A stretch of DNA of 21,068 nt from contig JAMYHX010000616.1 in the NCBI GenBank assembly GCA_025529335.1, forward strand, positions 1-21,068. Reading direction: 5' to 3'. Positions 1 through 6,827 of this stretch are shown piece after piece; the first letter of the stretch is position 1, and every line of letters begins with the position of its first letter. Below the pieces are notes generated by a model. The model saw nothing but the letters and a program-made list of their open reading frames with translations, ran no database searches and had not been told where the DNA came from. This DNA comes from Rhizopus sp. PT2906 (Eukaryota > Mucoromycota > Mucoromycetes > Mucorales > Rhizopodaceae). The translations under genes and the position numbers were made by a program.

Positions 1-299
1 TCTTGATCCGTGTAGAGTGTGTATGCTCGCTTACTCATGCAAACATCTACTTCATCTTTTGCCATAGAATCTACATCAAAATTATTCTCCTGAGGCTGAT
101 TATGCAAATACTGAGTGTGTGAGCTAAATGTTTCTAAAGCATATCGCTCCTCATGAATGATGTAGTCCATAGGTTCAGGTCTACCGTATTCATCAACTGC
201 ATTACCCTGCCCGTCTTCTTAGAAAATTTGAAAGCTCATTTTGTAATACTCGGCTTTTAATGAAAAAGAGAGTAAAAAGAGATCTGACAGTGCTTTCAT
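1..299 (-). pseudogene. N-terminal part of a probable Tc1/IS630-like transposase, interrupted by a stop
   Basis: Reading leftward from an ATG at 299-297, one frame stays open to the window edge except for a single TAA at 221-219. After the stop the frame encodes an acidic, Asn/Gln-rich segment (EDGQGNAVDEYGRPEPMDYI, then a stretch ending KRAYTLYTDQ at the edge). From memory of Mucorales genomes, this kind of leader followed by a K-x-Y-x-x-Y-T/S-D-Q block precedes the helix-turn-helix of a large Tc1/IS630-like transposase family. The helix-turn-helix and DDE domains would lie outside the window, so the assignment is inference. The stop could also lie at the edge of a short intron (TTCTAAG precedes the open stretch), in which case the copy may be intact. 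Confidence 0.42.
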
Positions 300-470
300 G
301 CTTAATATATACATATTTTGTACGACAAGGCTCCTACATATACGACATCCAGTTTGTCAGCAAGTGAAATCAACCAATGGTAAACGTGACAATAGAATTT
401 AACAAATGCGAATTTCACTCTTGGCATCAGTGTTAATAATTTTTGGAAATACACTATAGCCATTTTATTA

Positions 471-1062
471 CTATTTCTTTGCTGCTGCAGCTAATTGTTG
501 GTATTCCATTTGTAACTTTGCAATCTATAAGAATAAATAAGCATCAATAGTATACCTATCGCGTCATCAATATACCTCTTGCTTCTTTGCTTCTGACTTC
601 TTAGTTAAATCAGTTAATTGAGCTTCTACGCGTTTACTGAAATGAAACAGTTAATGCCATTACACAAATACCATTCTCCTTTTTTGTTACATTTCGCTAG
701 AAATCAAATTTAATCTATTTTTGACATTAGTTACTGCTTCAGCTCTTTCTTGCTTCACAAGAACAGGACCAATAAGTTTATAAATGTTGCTCTCATTGTC
801 CAGATGCTCGAATTCCTATCATAGAATGCTGAATACATGCTCTTTTGAGCGATGAAACAAGTCCTTACTTTGTTCACTAATTCATTTTCTTGCTGTTGTG
901 ATTCTAAACGCTGTCTTGTTTCTATGACCTTTGAAAGTTCTAATAGTTTCCTCAAGTTAGCATGGATGAATACAACCTATTATGTAATGAACCTTTTTGA
1001 ATAGCTTGGAATGCCTTTGACTCTGCCTCCAATTTAGCTTCTACAGCCAATAAATTGCTCAT
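471..1062 (-). CDS. YKE2: Prefoldin subunit 6 (beta-type subunit, Yke2/Gim1), five exons
   Basis: Prefoldin is the cytosolic hetero-hexamer that passes unfolded actin and tubulin to the chaperonin CCT; subunit 6 is one of its four beta-type subunits. Exons read leftward: 1062-993, 939-869, 815-691, 636-576 and 524-471. The introns are 51-54 nt with GT/AG ends, and the first has a CTAAC branch motif. Joined, they give 126 residues, the usual family size (about 110-130). The protein starts MSNLLAVEAKLEAESKAFQ. It has two long coiled-coil helices (about residues 1-45 and 85-126) flanking the family hairpin block NIYKLIGPVLVKQ. The segments ETRQRLESQ and ENELV are also typical of subunit 6. Phases match at all four junctions, so the gene looks functional. 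A 16-nt poly(dA:dT) run lies just upstream of the start codon. The family call is strong; exact splice sites are by eye. Confidence 0.9.
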
Positions 1063-1420
1063 AAGAAAAAAAAAAAAAAAAGTGCTATTTTAACTATTGA
1101 TGTAGCATTCATTTATACCTAATAAAGTGGCTTGTATAATGCATTGATTACAAAGTATGAATCCATTTGACGTAACATTATCAAAAAGGGGAACATTTAA
1201 TACAGGTAACTATTCATCCTTCTTGTCTGGTATGTAATTCGTTCATAGCAGAGAGAGAATCAGGCTTCTTTTGTTTGAATAAAAATTACTTATGGTATTC
1301 TTCTAGCCATCCAGCTCTTAAGGTCCTAGTAGGCAAGATGAATCAAAAATTAGGTAATTCAAAGCTAGAAATTTTGGTGAGGAGAAACGTTAAAGTCTAA
1401 GTTAATGTACTTTGCGTTTT
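1063..1420. other. Intergenic region upstream of the prefoldin gene
   Basis: It contains the A16 tract at 1066-1081 next to the prefoldin start codon, then AT-rich sequence with no convincing coding frame or RNA gene. It should hold the prefoldin promoter, but no clear TATA box was picked out. Confidence 0.5.
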
Positions 1421-1435
1421 TTCCGGTGAATACTA

Positions 1436-1472
1436 CGCGCACGAGGAAATCCACGAGAAGGCTAATGTCACG
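1436..1472 (+). repeat. Left terminal inverted repeat of element A
   Basis: Pairs with the reverse complement of 1771-1808. The longest identical block is 18 bases (GCACGAGGAAATCCACGA), and similarity continues beyond it on both sides. Confidence 0.75.
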
Positions 1473-1770
1473 GACGTTTCCTTGGGGCATTATATGTGTA
1501 TCACTATACAACTTCACACTACCAAAGCATCTACTTAACCTAAGGCTGCCCAGTGAGATATCCTTTGATATAAAATTACTCTTGAATGACTTTGGTTCTT
1601 TGTTGATCAAACTGACAACATAAAAAAAATACAGCAATAATTACACTTTATCTCTTTCTTTTTGAAACTTTATTATATATCAAGGAACCTGGAAAGATGT
1701 CTATTCTCTGAACAGATTTAGCTTGACGCTGCGCATTGAAGCGTTTCGTTGACGACATCAGAGGTAGCGC

Positions 1771-1808
1771 TTGTAACATTAACCCTTTCGTGGATTTCCT
1801 CGTGCACG
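1771..1808 (-). repeat. Right terminal inverted repeat of element A
   Basis: Reverse-complement partner of the left arm at 1436-1472, containing CGTGGATTTCCTCGTGC. The corresponding block is missing from the right end of copy B. Confidence 0.75.
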
Positions 1809-1921
1809 TAATGTACACCGAAATCCGAGTTGAACGTGGTGAAAACAATCTGCTCAGAGTCGAGTTTGATCCCCCCAGAAGGATACAGATAAAGATTGTG
1901 TAATACATACTATATTCTCTT

Positions 1922-2585
1922 TTGAGAGAATTTGAATATGGTAACATGGAAAGATCTCATCGTGAAGCTTGGTGTCAGTCACATATCTGGTCCATGATTG
2001 AGTCATGTTTTGACAAGTTAACGAGAGTTGAAGCCACCATTGGCGAATCCACTTGTTCAGACAGTAAAAGTCGAATGAATAAGAACTGTCATATCTCTGT
2101 CTTTACTTCTGCACCTCGTTTGAAATACGGTTGTAAATGTGATATTGTTTCCCGACAATATGACAATGGACATAGCACACTGTTGGAATTTGGAGGAAGT
2201 GAAGCCAAACCAACGATTGAAGAAAATGTCGGATACAACTTCTTGCAAGAAGGCTTTTTAAAGCTACTGCTGTAATCAACCATAGAATTAACACATCAAA
2301 GAATAAATCCACTGGTTAGAATCCTGACGATGGTCTCTTAGACATCATGGTGCTGTTAAGAGAGTAAAATCATAATCAACCACAAGTAAATTCATCAAGC
2401 ATGCAGACACAAACTATGCAGTAGGCTTTCAAATCATTGACTATGAGTACCCTTTAAACGGAAGCTTTATATTATCGAATAAGAGAGTCCTAAAGTTATT
2501 GATTTGTCTTTTTGATAATATAAAAGCCGACTTGAAAGAACAATGGGTACTGTTGTATGTGTTTGAGATAATGAAAAATACGTAG
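1922..2585 (+). pseudogene. Broken gene of a Mucorales repeat-associated protein family
   Basis: Two blocks in different frames appear to belong to one protein. Block 1 (1922-2275) includes HREAWCQSHIWSMIESCFDK, then GESTCSDSKSRMNKN and KCDIVSRQYDNGHSTLLEFG. Block 2 (about 2388-2585) includes ADTNYAVGFQIIDYEYPL and FILSNKRVLKLL. From memory, many Mucorales genomes carry multicopy proteins with this order: a W-S-x-I-D-x-C-F-D segment, then G-E-x-x-S-x-A-S-x-x-R-x-N, then a K-x-D-x-x-x-x-x-E-x-G block, then V-G-F. The D...E-F-G-G-S-E-A-K pattern could be a decayed PD-(D/E)XK-type nuclease core, but that is a guess. The frame change and stops between 2276 and 2387 indicate decay. TIR element A ends about 100 bp upstream. 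Confidence 0.5.
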
Positions 2586-3148
2586 GGTAGAATAGAAAAA
2601 GACTGAAGTACTGTTAGAACTGTGTATATCCTTTTATAGAAAGAATATAACAAAGAATATGATATGCTTTATTGATATGAAAAATCTTCTATTTATACTT
2701 TTTCTTCAACGGGTAAACCGGGTTATCCTGGAACAATTAATAATCCTTATTCATAGGTAGTATTAACGATCAGTTCGCCTAAAGTATCTTCTTGTTTGTT
2801 CCTGATCTTATTGGATCATTAAATGTACCTGCCTTACTGGATCAGATATAAAAATTTTCCAAACGGAGATAACAATAACAATTAGGGGCCAACGCTAACT
2901 GCATTTGGCTCTGAGCAATGTAATTGGATCTAGATCAAATCACACCATTGCCTAGCAACGGTTGTCAAGCAAATATTATTTATCCAGTGCGCAGTAACAG
3001 GTAATATGCTCTTATTGGCTATATCAGTTATTATGTACCAAAGAAGTGTACAATTGTATACAATAAAATCTAATCAAGGTTATGCAGCTCTGAATTGGGA
3101 TTAATGTATTGAATCTCAGGTTATGCTTAACATGACTATAATTATTCT
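2586..3148. other. Gene-poor AT-rich stretch
   Basis: No coding frame with recognisable motifs, no RNA gene and no clear repeat was found. It lies between a broken repeat-family gene and a chromodomain fragment, so it is probably old transposon sequence decayed past recognition by eye. Confidence 0.4.
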
Positions 3149-3442
3149 ATGCTTATTGCTATAATCCTTAAGTATCCGCAACAAATATACATAGTACAAA
3201 CAATACTGGAACATAAAAAGCATAAAGGAAGCTACTTGTATAAAGTAAGATGGAAAGGCTACGATGAGTCTCATGATATTTGGGAACCTGCCGCCCATTT
3301 TACTGATCCTAAATTGATTACTGAATACTGGCAAAGAATTGGTATTGTACCTGAATCATTCAGCAAACGTAAGATGAATACATCTTCATCGGACTCTAAG
3401 TCACCTACTAATAAGTGTTGTATTTTTGATATTTGTATATAA
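3149..3442 (+). pseudogene. Chromodomain fragment, probably the C-terminus of a chromovirus-type (Ty3/gypsy) integrase
   Basis: The 97-residue frame contains a textbook chromodomain at about residues 12-62: YIVQTILEHKKHKG, YLYKVRWKGYDESHDIWEP, then a LITEYW helix. The methyl-lysine cage positions of HP1 (Y, W, Y spaced +21 and +24) are present as Y14, W35 and Y38. Chromodomains end the integrases of Ty3/gypsy 'chromoviral' retrotransposons and also occur in HP1-like host proteins. No integrase, reverse transcriptase or second chromo-shadow domain is readable around it. A candidate LTR follows within 70 bp, which favours a retroelement remnant. The ATG at 3149 may not be a true start; an acceptor-like AAG sits just before the domain at about 3173. 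Confidence 0.6.
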
Positions 3443-3508
3443 GAACAGTAGGAGTCAATAGCTAACAATTACTATTCTTTATTCAAAGTTGAGAGAAGAA
3501 CTAATAAA

Positions 3509-3751
3509 TGAGGGCACGACCCGAATATATACGAGGGGTGACGACTGTAAATGTCTGACGTCGTCTATTAACTGAGAATGAATAAATAGAGAATTAAGAG
3601 ATGTGTGATCTACGTAAACATGACGAAAGTAATGGAAGAAGCATAAATTAAGGACGTTGAAGCTGTTGTAGCTTCGCCGGGACTTCACTGAAATCAAACC
3701 CAGATTTCCTACCACGTCACCGACTTGCTACCGACACCCAGGTCACCAACA
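3509..3751 (+). repeat. Candidate 3' LTR remnant
   Basis: It lies directly after the chromodomain frame and a purine-rich stretch (GAGAGAAGAA at about 3491-3500) that could be a polypurine tract. The segment begins TGAGGGCACGACCC, has a TATA-like ATATATA near 3525, and ends ...GGTCACCAACA, so it is roughly bounded by TG and CA. There is no second LTR in the window for comparison, and the boundaries are guesses. Confidence 0.3.
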
Positions 3752-4626
3752 GACATCGCGTTTCTTTACATATTCACATTACTTCCACCATTTCATTCAG
3801 TCATGTACAGAGCTATTCACCTAAGAGATATAGCAGGACCTTCTCCCACAAAAGGAGGGCAGTTTAACACTATTTAGAGTGTATCTTGACTACTAGAATT
3901 AACCAAGAAGGGAAGTTATTTCCGGCCATACAAATCGAGTTTACAACCAAAACCAACTAGAGTATTCTCAAAAAATGACAGATTCCAACTGGCTTTTCTA
4001 TGTTTACCTTTAGTTTTACGATGAGATAAGAACGTAAGGTTATTAGCGGCAAGACTGTAAGAAACCACTAATGAGGACACAGAAAAGAGACAGATTGAGG
4101 GCACTAGTATTATCAATTGCTTGAACTCGCGTAAAGTAGATCCAAACAGTAACAGTAGTAGAGAGAAACAAGAATAAGTACACAATACCAAAAAAATAGG
4201 TTATAGTACTAAGCTAGTTATGTCTCGCTTTACTTTATTTAAAACAACTTCTTTTATACTTTTACAATAACGAATCTAGAACGCGTGAAGTTACAAACAA
4301 AAATTAATTAATAAAAAAAAATAATTTGACGGAAACACGAGAAAAACAAAAGAGAAACAATAGCGGCGATAACACTGGAGTAATTACTTATAGATGCTAT
4401 TCTAACTTGCTTCATGGGAACCAACTTGGAAGAATAATGGGTACTGTGGTACCAAGGAAGACTTGAGATCGACAAGAAGTACCAACCGAGCTGACCTTGA
4501 ATGAGGCGGGAATTAAAAAGGACCAATTTTCCAGTGACGTAAAAATCTGGATTTGAATTCCGATACTTGGACTTCTTCACTATTCTTTAGCCTCTTGCTG
4601 TACAGCCCATACCACCAATCAGTTAC
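3752..4626. other. Unassigned intergenic region with non-ATG open frames only
   Basis: Two minus-strand frames (3916-4191 and 4308-4580) are rich in hydrophobic residues, but they open at TTG and GTG, show no family motif and could not be joined convincingly. A TATA-like GTATAAAAG on the minus strand lies near 4253. Possibly decayed coding sequence; no function is proposed. Confidence 0.35.
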
Positions 4627-4658
4627 CACCAAAGCAAGGAAGAACGTATCTCCATGAT

Positions 4659-4687
4659 CACGTGATTACCACGTGATATATATAAAT
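4659..4687 (+). promoter_or_regulatory. Paired CACGTG (E-box) sites and TATA box upstream of tRNA-Ser
   Basis: CACGTGAT occurs at 4659-4666 and again at 4670-4677, eleven bases (one helical turn) apart. TATATATAAA follows immediately. CACGTG is the core bound by fungal bHLH factors such as Cbf1 and Pho4. The TATA begins about 50 bp before the tRNA start. The sites could serve the tRNA, a transcript rightward through it, or a leftward gene. Confidence 0.5.
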
Positions 4688-4726
4688 GCCATTAATAAAT
4701 TTTAGCACTTCTCAAAAAAAACAACA

Positions 4727-4808
4727 GTCACTTTGGCGGAGTGGTTAACGCGGTGGCCTGCTAAGCCATTGTCCTTTGGACGCGCAGGTTCGAATCCTGC
4801 AGGTGACG
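4727..4808 (+). tRNA. tRNA-Ser, anticodon GCT
   Basis: The 82-nt sequence folds as a class II tRNA. The acceptor stem pairs GTCACTT with AGGTGAC, with discriminator G at 4808. The D arm holds an A box (TGGCGGAGTGG). The anticodon loop CTGCTAA has GCT at 4760-4762, reading AGC and AGT serine codons. A long variable arm (GTCC/GGAC hairpin) and a T arm with the B box GGTTCGAATCC follow. There is no intron and CCA is not encoded, as usual for nuclear tRNA genes. Confidence 0.97.
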
Positions 4809-4811
4809 CTC

Positions 4812-4819
4812 TTTTTTTT
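4812..4819 (+). terminator. RNA polymerase III T-run terminator
   Basis: Eight T residues start four bases after the last tRNA base. Confidence 0.9.
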
Positions 4820-5010
4820 CAGAATCCGTTTACTCGGAATTTGAAATTTTTTTTTTTTTACCTGATGAAATGTGTATAAGTGATTATTTAATGATCTGCA
4901 ATAGCATTGATACCCTTTTTGATATTGTAACCTTTTGGATGAATTTGGTAGCCATGTGCCACAAGATCAATAGTCATTGATATGGCCAGTACTGTTTTCT
5001 TTTGCCGTCA

Positions 5011-5035
5011 CATTTAAAGTTTGAAACTTTAAATG
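5011..5035. repeat. 25-bp perfect palindrome with one central base
   Basis: Two 12-base arms (CATTTAAAGTTT and its reverse complement) flank a single G at 5023. It sits about 45 bp upstream of the TATA-like box at 5080, so it could be a dimeric factor site. Confidence 0.7.
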
Positions 5036-5079
5036 AACCTTACTTGAACTATAACCGTGTGTCGCTTACAATATTTCAA

Positions 5080-5087
5080 TATAAAAA
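5080..5087 (+). promoter_or_regulatory. TATA box, unit 1
   Basis: TATAAAAA lies 195 bp before motif copy 1. Confidence 0.5.
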
Positions 5088-5274
5088 GGCATTGACCTTT
5101 TGATTCTTCAAAAATCATTCAATAAATCACATACGATTTGAATCACAACCTTTTCTTTTTATTTTAATCTTTTATTTACTTCTGAATAACCCAATCAAGT
5201 GGATTCAGGAACCTTTTTTTATCTTCTTTACTATTCTTTTTACTTTGTACAACTCAGTCTGATCAACTTTACAT

Positions 5275-5288
5275 GATCTGGTGGTCAC
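5275..5288 (+). repeat. GATCTGGTGGTCAC motif, copy 1
   Basis: Exact 14-base match. The preceding TCTGATCAACTTTA is shared with copy 2 except for one base. Confidence 0.85.
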
Positions 5289-5465
5289 ACATCGAACCTT
5301 TATTACAACTTTACCTTTTAAACACATTTATTACGAATTCTAAGTCTTACAAACTTCTATTTTTATTATCTTTTACAACACACTCAAACCCAAGGTCAAC
5401 ACAAAAATTACAATATTTTTGAAAATATCGATACAAAAAGTAGTCTTGGTGTACTCTCAAAAACG

Positions 5466-5473
5466 TATAAATA
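5466..5473 (+). promoter_or_regulatory. TATA box, unit 2
   Basis: TATAAATA followed by GCCTTGG, 172 bp before motif copy 2. A second TATA-like TATAAAAG occurs at 5566. Confidence 0.5.
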
Positions 5474-5637
5474 GCCTTGGTCCTTGCTTCTCCTTGTCAA
5501 AAAAAAAATTTTAATTCAATTCTTATATTCTTATATTTATACAATAAACAGGACATAGCTTTTGTTATAAAAGTTCCTGATCTCTTCTTTTTATCGTTTA
5601 CTTTACTTTACACTTTACAGTTTGATCAACTTTAAAA

Positions 5638-5651
5638 GATCTGGTGGTCAC
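5638..5651 (+). repeat. GATCTGGTGGTCAC motif, copy 2
   Basis: Exact match, preceded by a pyrimidine-rich tract ending ACAG and then TTTGATCAACTTTA. The tract resembles a 3' splice site. Confidence 0.85.
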
Positions 5652-5889
5652 TTCAAGCACCTAGACTTATAAATCTCAAGAAAACTTTCTATATTAACAA
5701 CAACATCTACAACCCTTAAGAAAAATTACAGTATTCTAAAGTGCTTTTTGCTACTCTTTCATACTTTTAATTTTCTTTTATCACCCTTAGCTACCGATAT
5801 GCTTACCTTGAAGCCTTGTATCAGTAGAATTTACTTTTATTTTTACTTTTACTCTTATAGAACGCAAGTTATTTCTTTTGATCTATTAA

Positions 5890-5903
5890 GATCTGGTGGT
5901 CAC
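5890..5903 (+). repeat. GATCTGGTGGTCAC motif, copy 3
   Basis: Exact match, preceded by TTTGATCTATTAA. The nearest upstream TATA-like sequence is TATAAATC at about 5668. Confidence 0.85.
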
Positions 5904-6135
5904 GCGGCAGAAACTCTTATATAACTCAATTTACACTCAATCCTCCACCCAAACAAAACCTTTTTACAACAATGTCAATCCTGTGGGTCCTGAACAGGGA
6001 ATATAAACTGCTATTTCATAAAAAGAAAAATCGGATTAAATAAAAAAGTAAACCTGCTGTAGTGCCATTAAATATTGTAAAGAAAAAAGCTCATATATCT
6101 TTTGTTACGTAGATCGCTTAAACCGGAAATGTACA

Positions 6136-6196
6136 AACTTCAACTCATAAAGTGAACTTCAATTCCTCAATCGGATTTCAATTCATCAAATGGAAA
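6136..6196 (+). repeat. Short imperfect direct repeats upstream of unit 4
   Basis: CTTCAACTCAT, CTTCAATTCCT and TTTCAATTCAT recur at roughly 15-20-bp intervals just before the TATA box at 6221, suggesting a clustered binding site or minor slippage. Confidence 0.45.
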
Positions 6197-6220
6197 TCGA
6201 ATCACAGCACCAAGGATTAG

Positions 6221-6228
6221 TATAAATA
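6221..6228 (+). promoter_or_regulatory. TATA box, unit 4
   Basis: TATAAATA, preceded by CCAAGG, lies 219 bp before motif copy 4. Confidence 0.5.
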
Positions 6229-6439
6229 ACCTCTGTTTATTCTCACTTAACTTTACTTATTTTACTTTATTTTCTTTTATATTTTTTTATCAATAAATTT
6301 TATTTTGTGCATAAAGTAAACTTCTAATACTATTTTCTCAAGTAAATACAAGTCCCTTGAAGCAAGTATAACTTTATTGTTTCTCTACAAGTTTATTATA
6401 AGAACTATTATCTTACAATCTTGTCTGATCTTACAAAAA

Positions 6440-6453
6440 GATCTGGTGGTCAC
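6440..6453 (+). repeat. GATCTGGTGGTCAC motif, copy 4
   Basis: Exact match, preceded by TCTGATCTTACAAAAA. Confidence 0.85.
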
Positions 6454-6733
6454 ACAGCGACGTATTATCAACTTATTCAACAGCTCTTTAGATCAACTAA
6501 ATCAATTCAAACTTTAAACCAACCTACACACAAATTCAAAATTTAAGATGCTTTGTTCAATTGCCAATTAAAAAAGACACAGTGAAAAAGGTTATAGCAA
6601 ATGTTCTGATTATGTATTTAACTAAACATTCAGAAGAAGCAGGTTGAAAATGTTCTTTGGTATAATATTTTATTTTCTCCTTTTAAGTATGATAAATTGG
6701 AAAAGAGCATTGATAAACAGTTTTGATATTAAT

Positions 6734-6754
6734 CACTTTATTCAAAATAAAGTG
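6734..6754. repeat. 21-bp hairpin with AATAAA on both strands
   Basis: Nine-base arms CACTTTATT and AATAAAGTG surround CAA. Each strand carries AATAAA, so the site could act as a two-way polyadenylation signal between the array and the gene starting at 6828. Confidence 0.4.
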
Positions 6755-6827
6755 TATTGAAGCGACGATTTTATGCTTTTTCTGTTTTCTCTTGTTTTTG
6801 TTTTTGTATTCATAACTGCTATAATAA

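Larger units (their letters stand above)
1421..1823. mobile_element. TIR element copy A (MITE-like, ~400 bp)
   Basis: The left end (core 1436-1472, containing GCACGAGGAAATCCACGAG) matches the reverse complement of the right end (core 1771-1808). The outer core, GCACGAGGAAATCCACGA, is identical in both arms. Similarity continues inward for tens of bases (AATGTCACG against AATGTTACA) and outward to a CGGTG-type tip. A second copy sits at 13643-14049 in the same orientation. The interior has no transposase, so this resembles a non-autonomous element. Target-site duplications could not be recognised, and the exact tips are uncertain by several bases. Confidence 0.75.
4860..6827 (+). other. Array of TATA-motif units, no convincing protein gene
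   Basis: This 2-kb stretch between tRNA-Ser and the next gene holds four exact copies of GATCTGGTGGTCAC on the same strand (5275, 5638, 5890, 6440). Each is preceded by TTTGATC or TCTGATC, and each lies about 170-220 bp downstream of a TATA-like box (5080, 5466, 5668, 6221). Pyrimidine-rich tracts precede copies 1 and 2, and A/C-rich sequence follows each copy, similar to transcript leaders. Apart from the motif block the units are largely dissimilar, so they are not simple recent tandem duplications. Copies 2-4 have no ATG at the motif and no long frame runs through. Possible readings are small noncoding RNA genes, a clustered regulatory element, or very short genes with conserved leaders. 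Confidence 0.45.

Noticed and set aside
1365..1947. Several open frames on both strands across 1365-1947
   Set aside because: They lie inside or across TIR element A. Peptide similarity between its two ends comes from the inverted repeats, not from coding.
3916..4580. Two hydrophobic minus-strand frames, considered as exons of a membrane protein such as a DHHC palmitoyltransferase
   Set aside because: They start at TTG and GTG, lack the DHHC box or any other motif, and no convincing splice set joins them.
5275..6453. GATCTGGTGGTCAC as a retrotransposon primer-binding site (TGG start) after an LTR
   Set aside because: Sequences after the shared core differ in every copy, whereas a primer-binding site would stay complementary to one tRNA. 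No LTR-like repeats flank them.
5275..6540. Short peptides across the motif (SGGH or IWWS in two frames)
   Set aside because: Copies 2-4 have no ATG at the motif, both frames end soon, and the residues after the core are not conserved.
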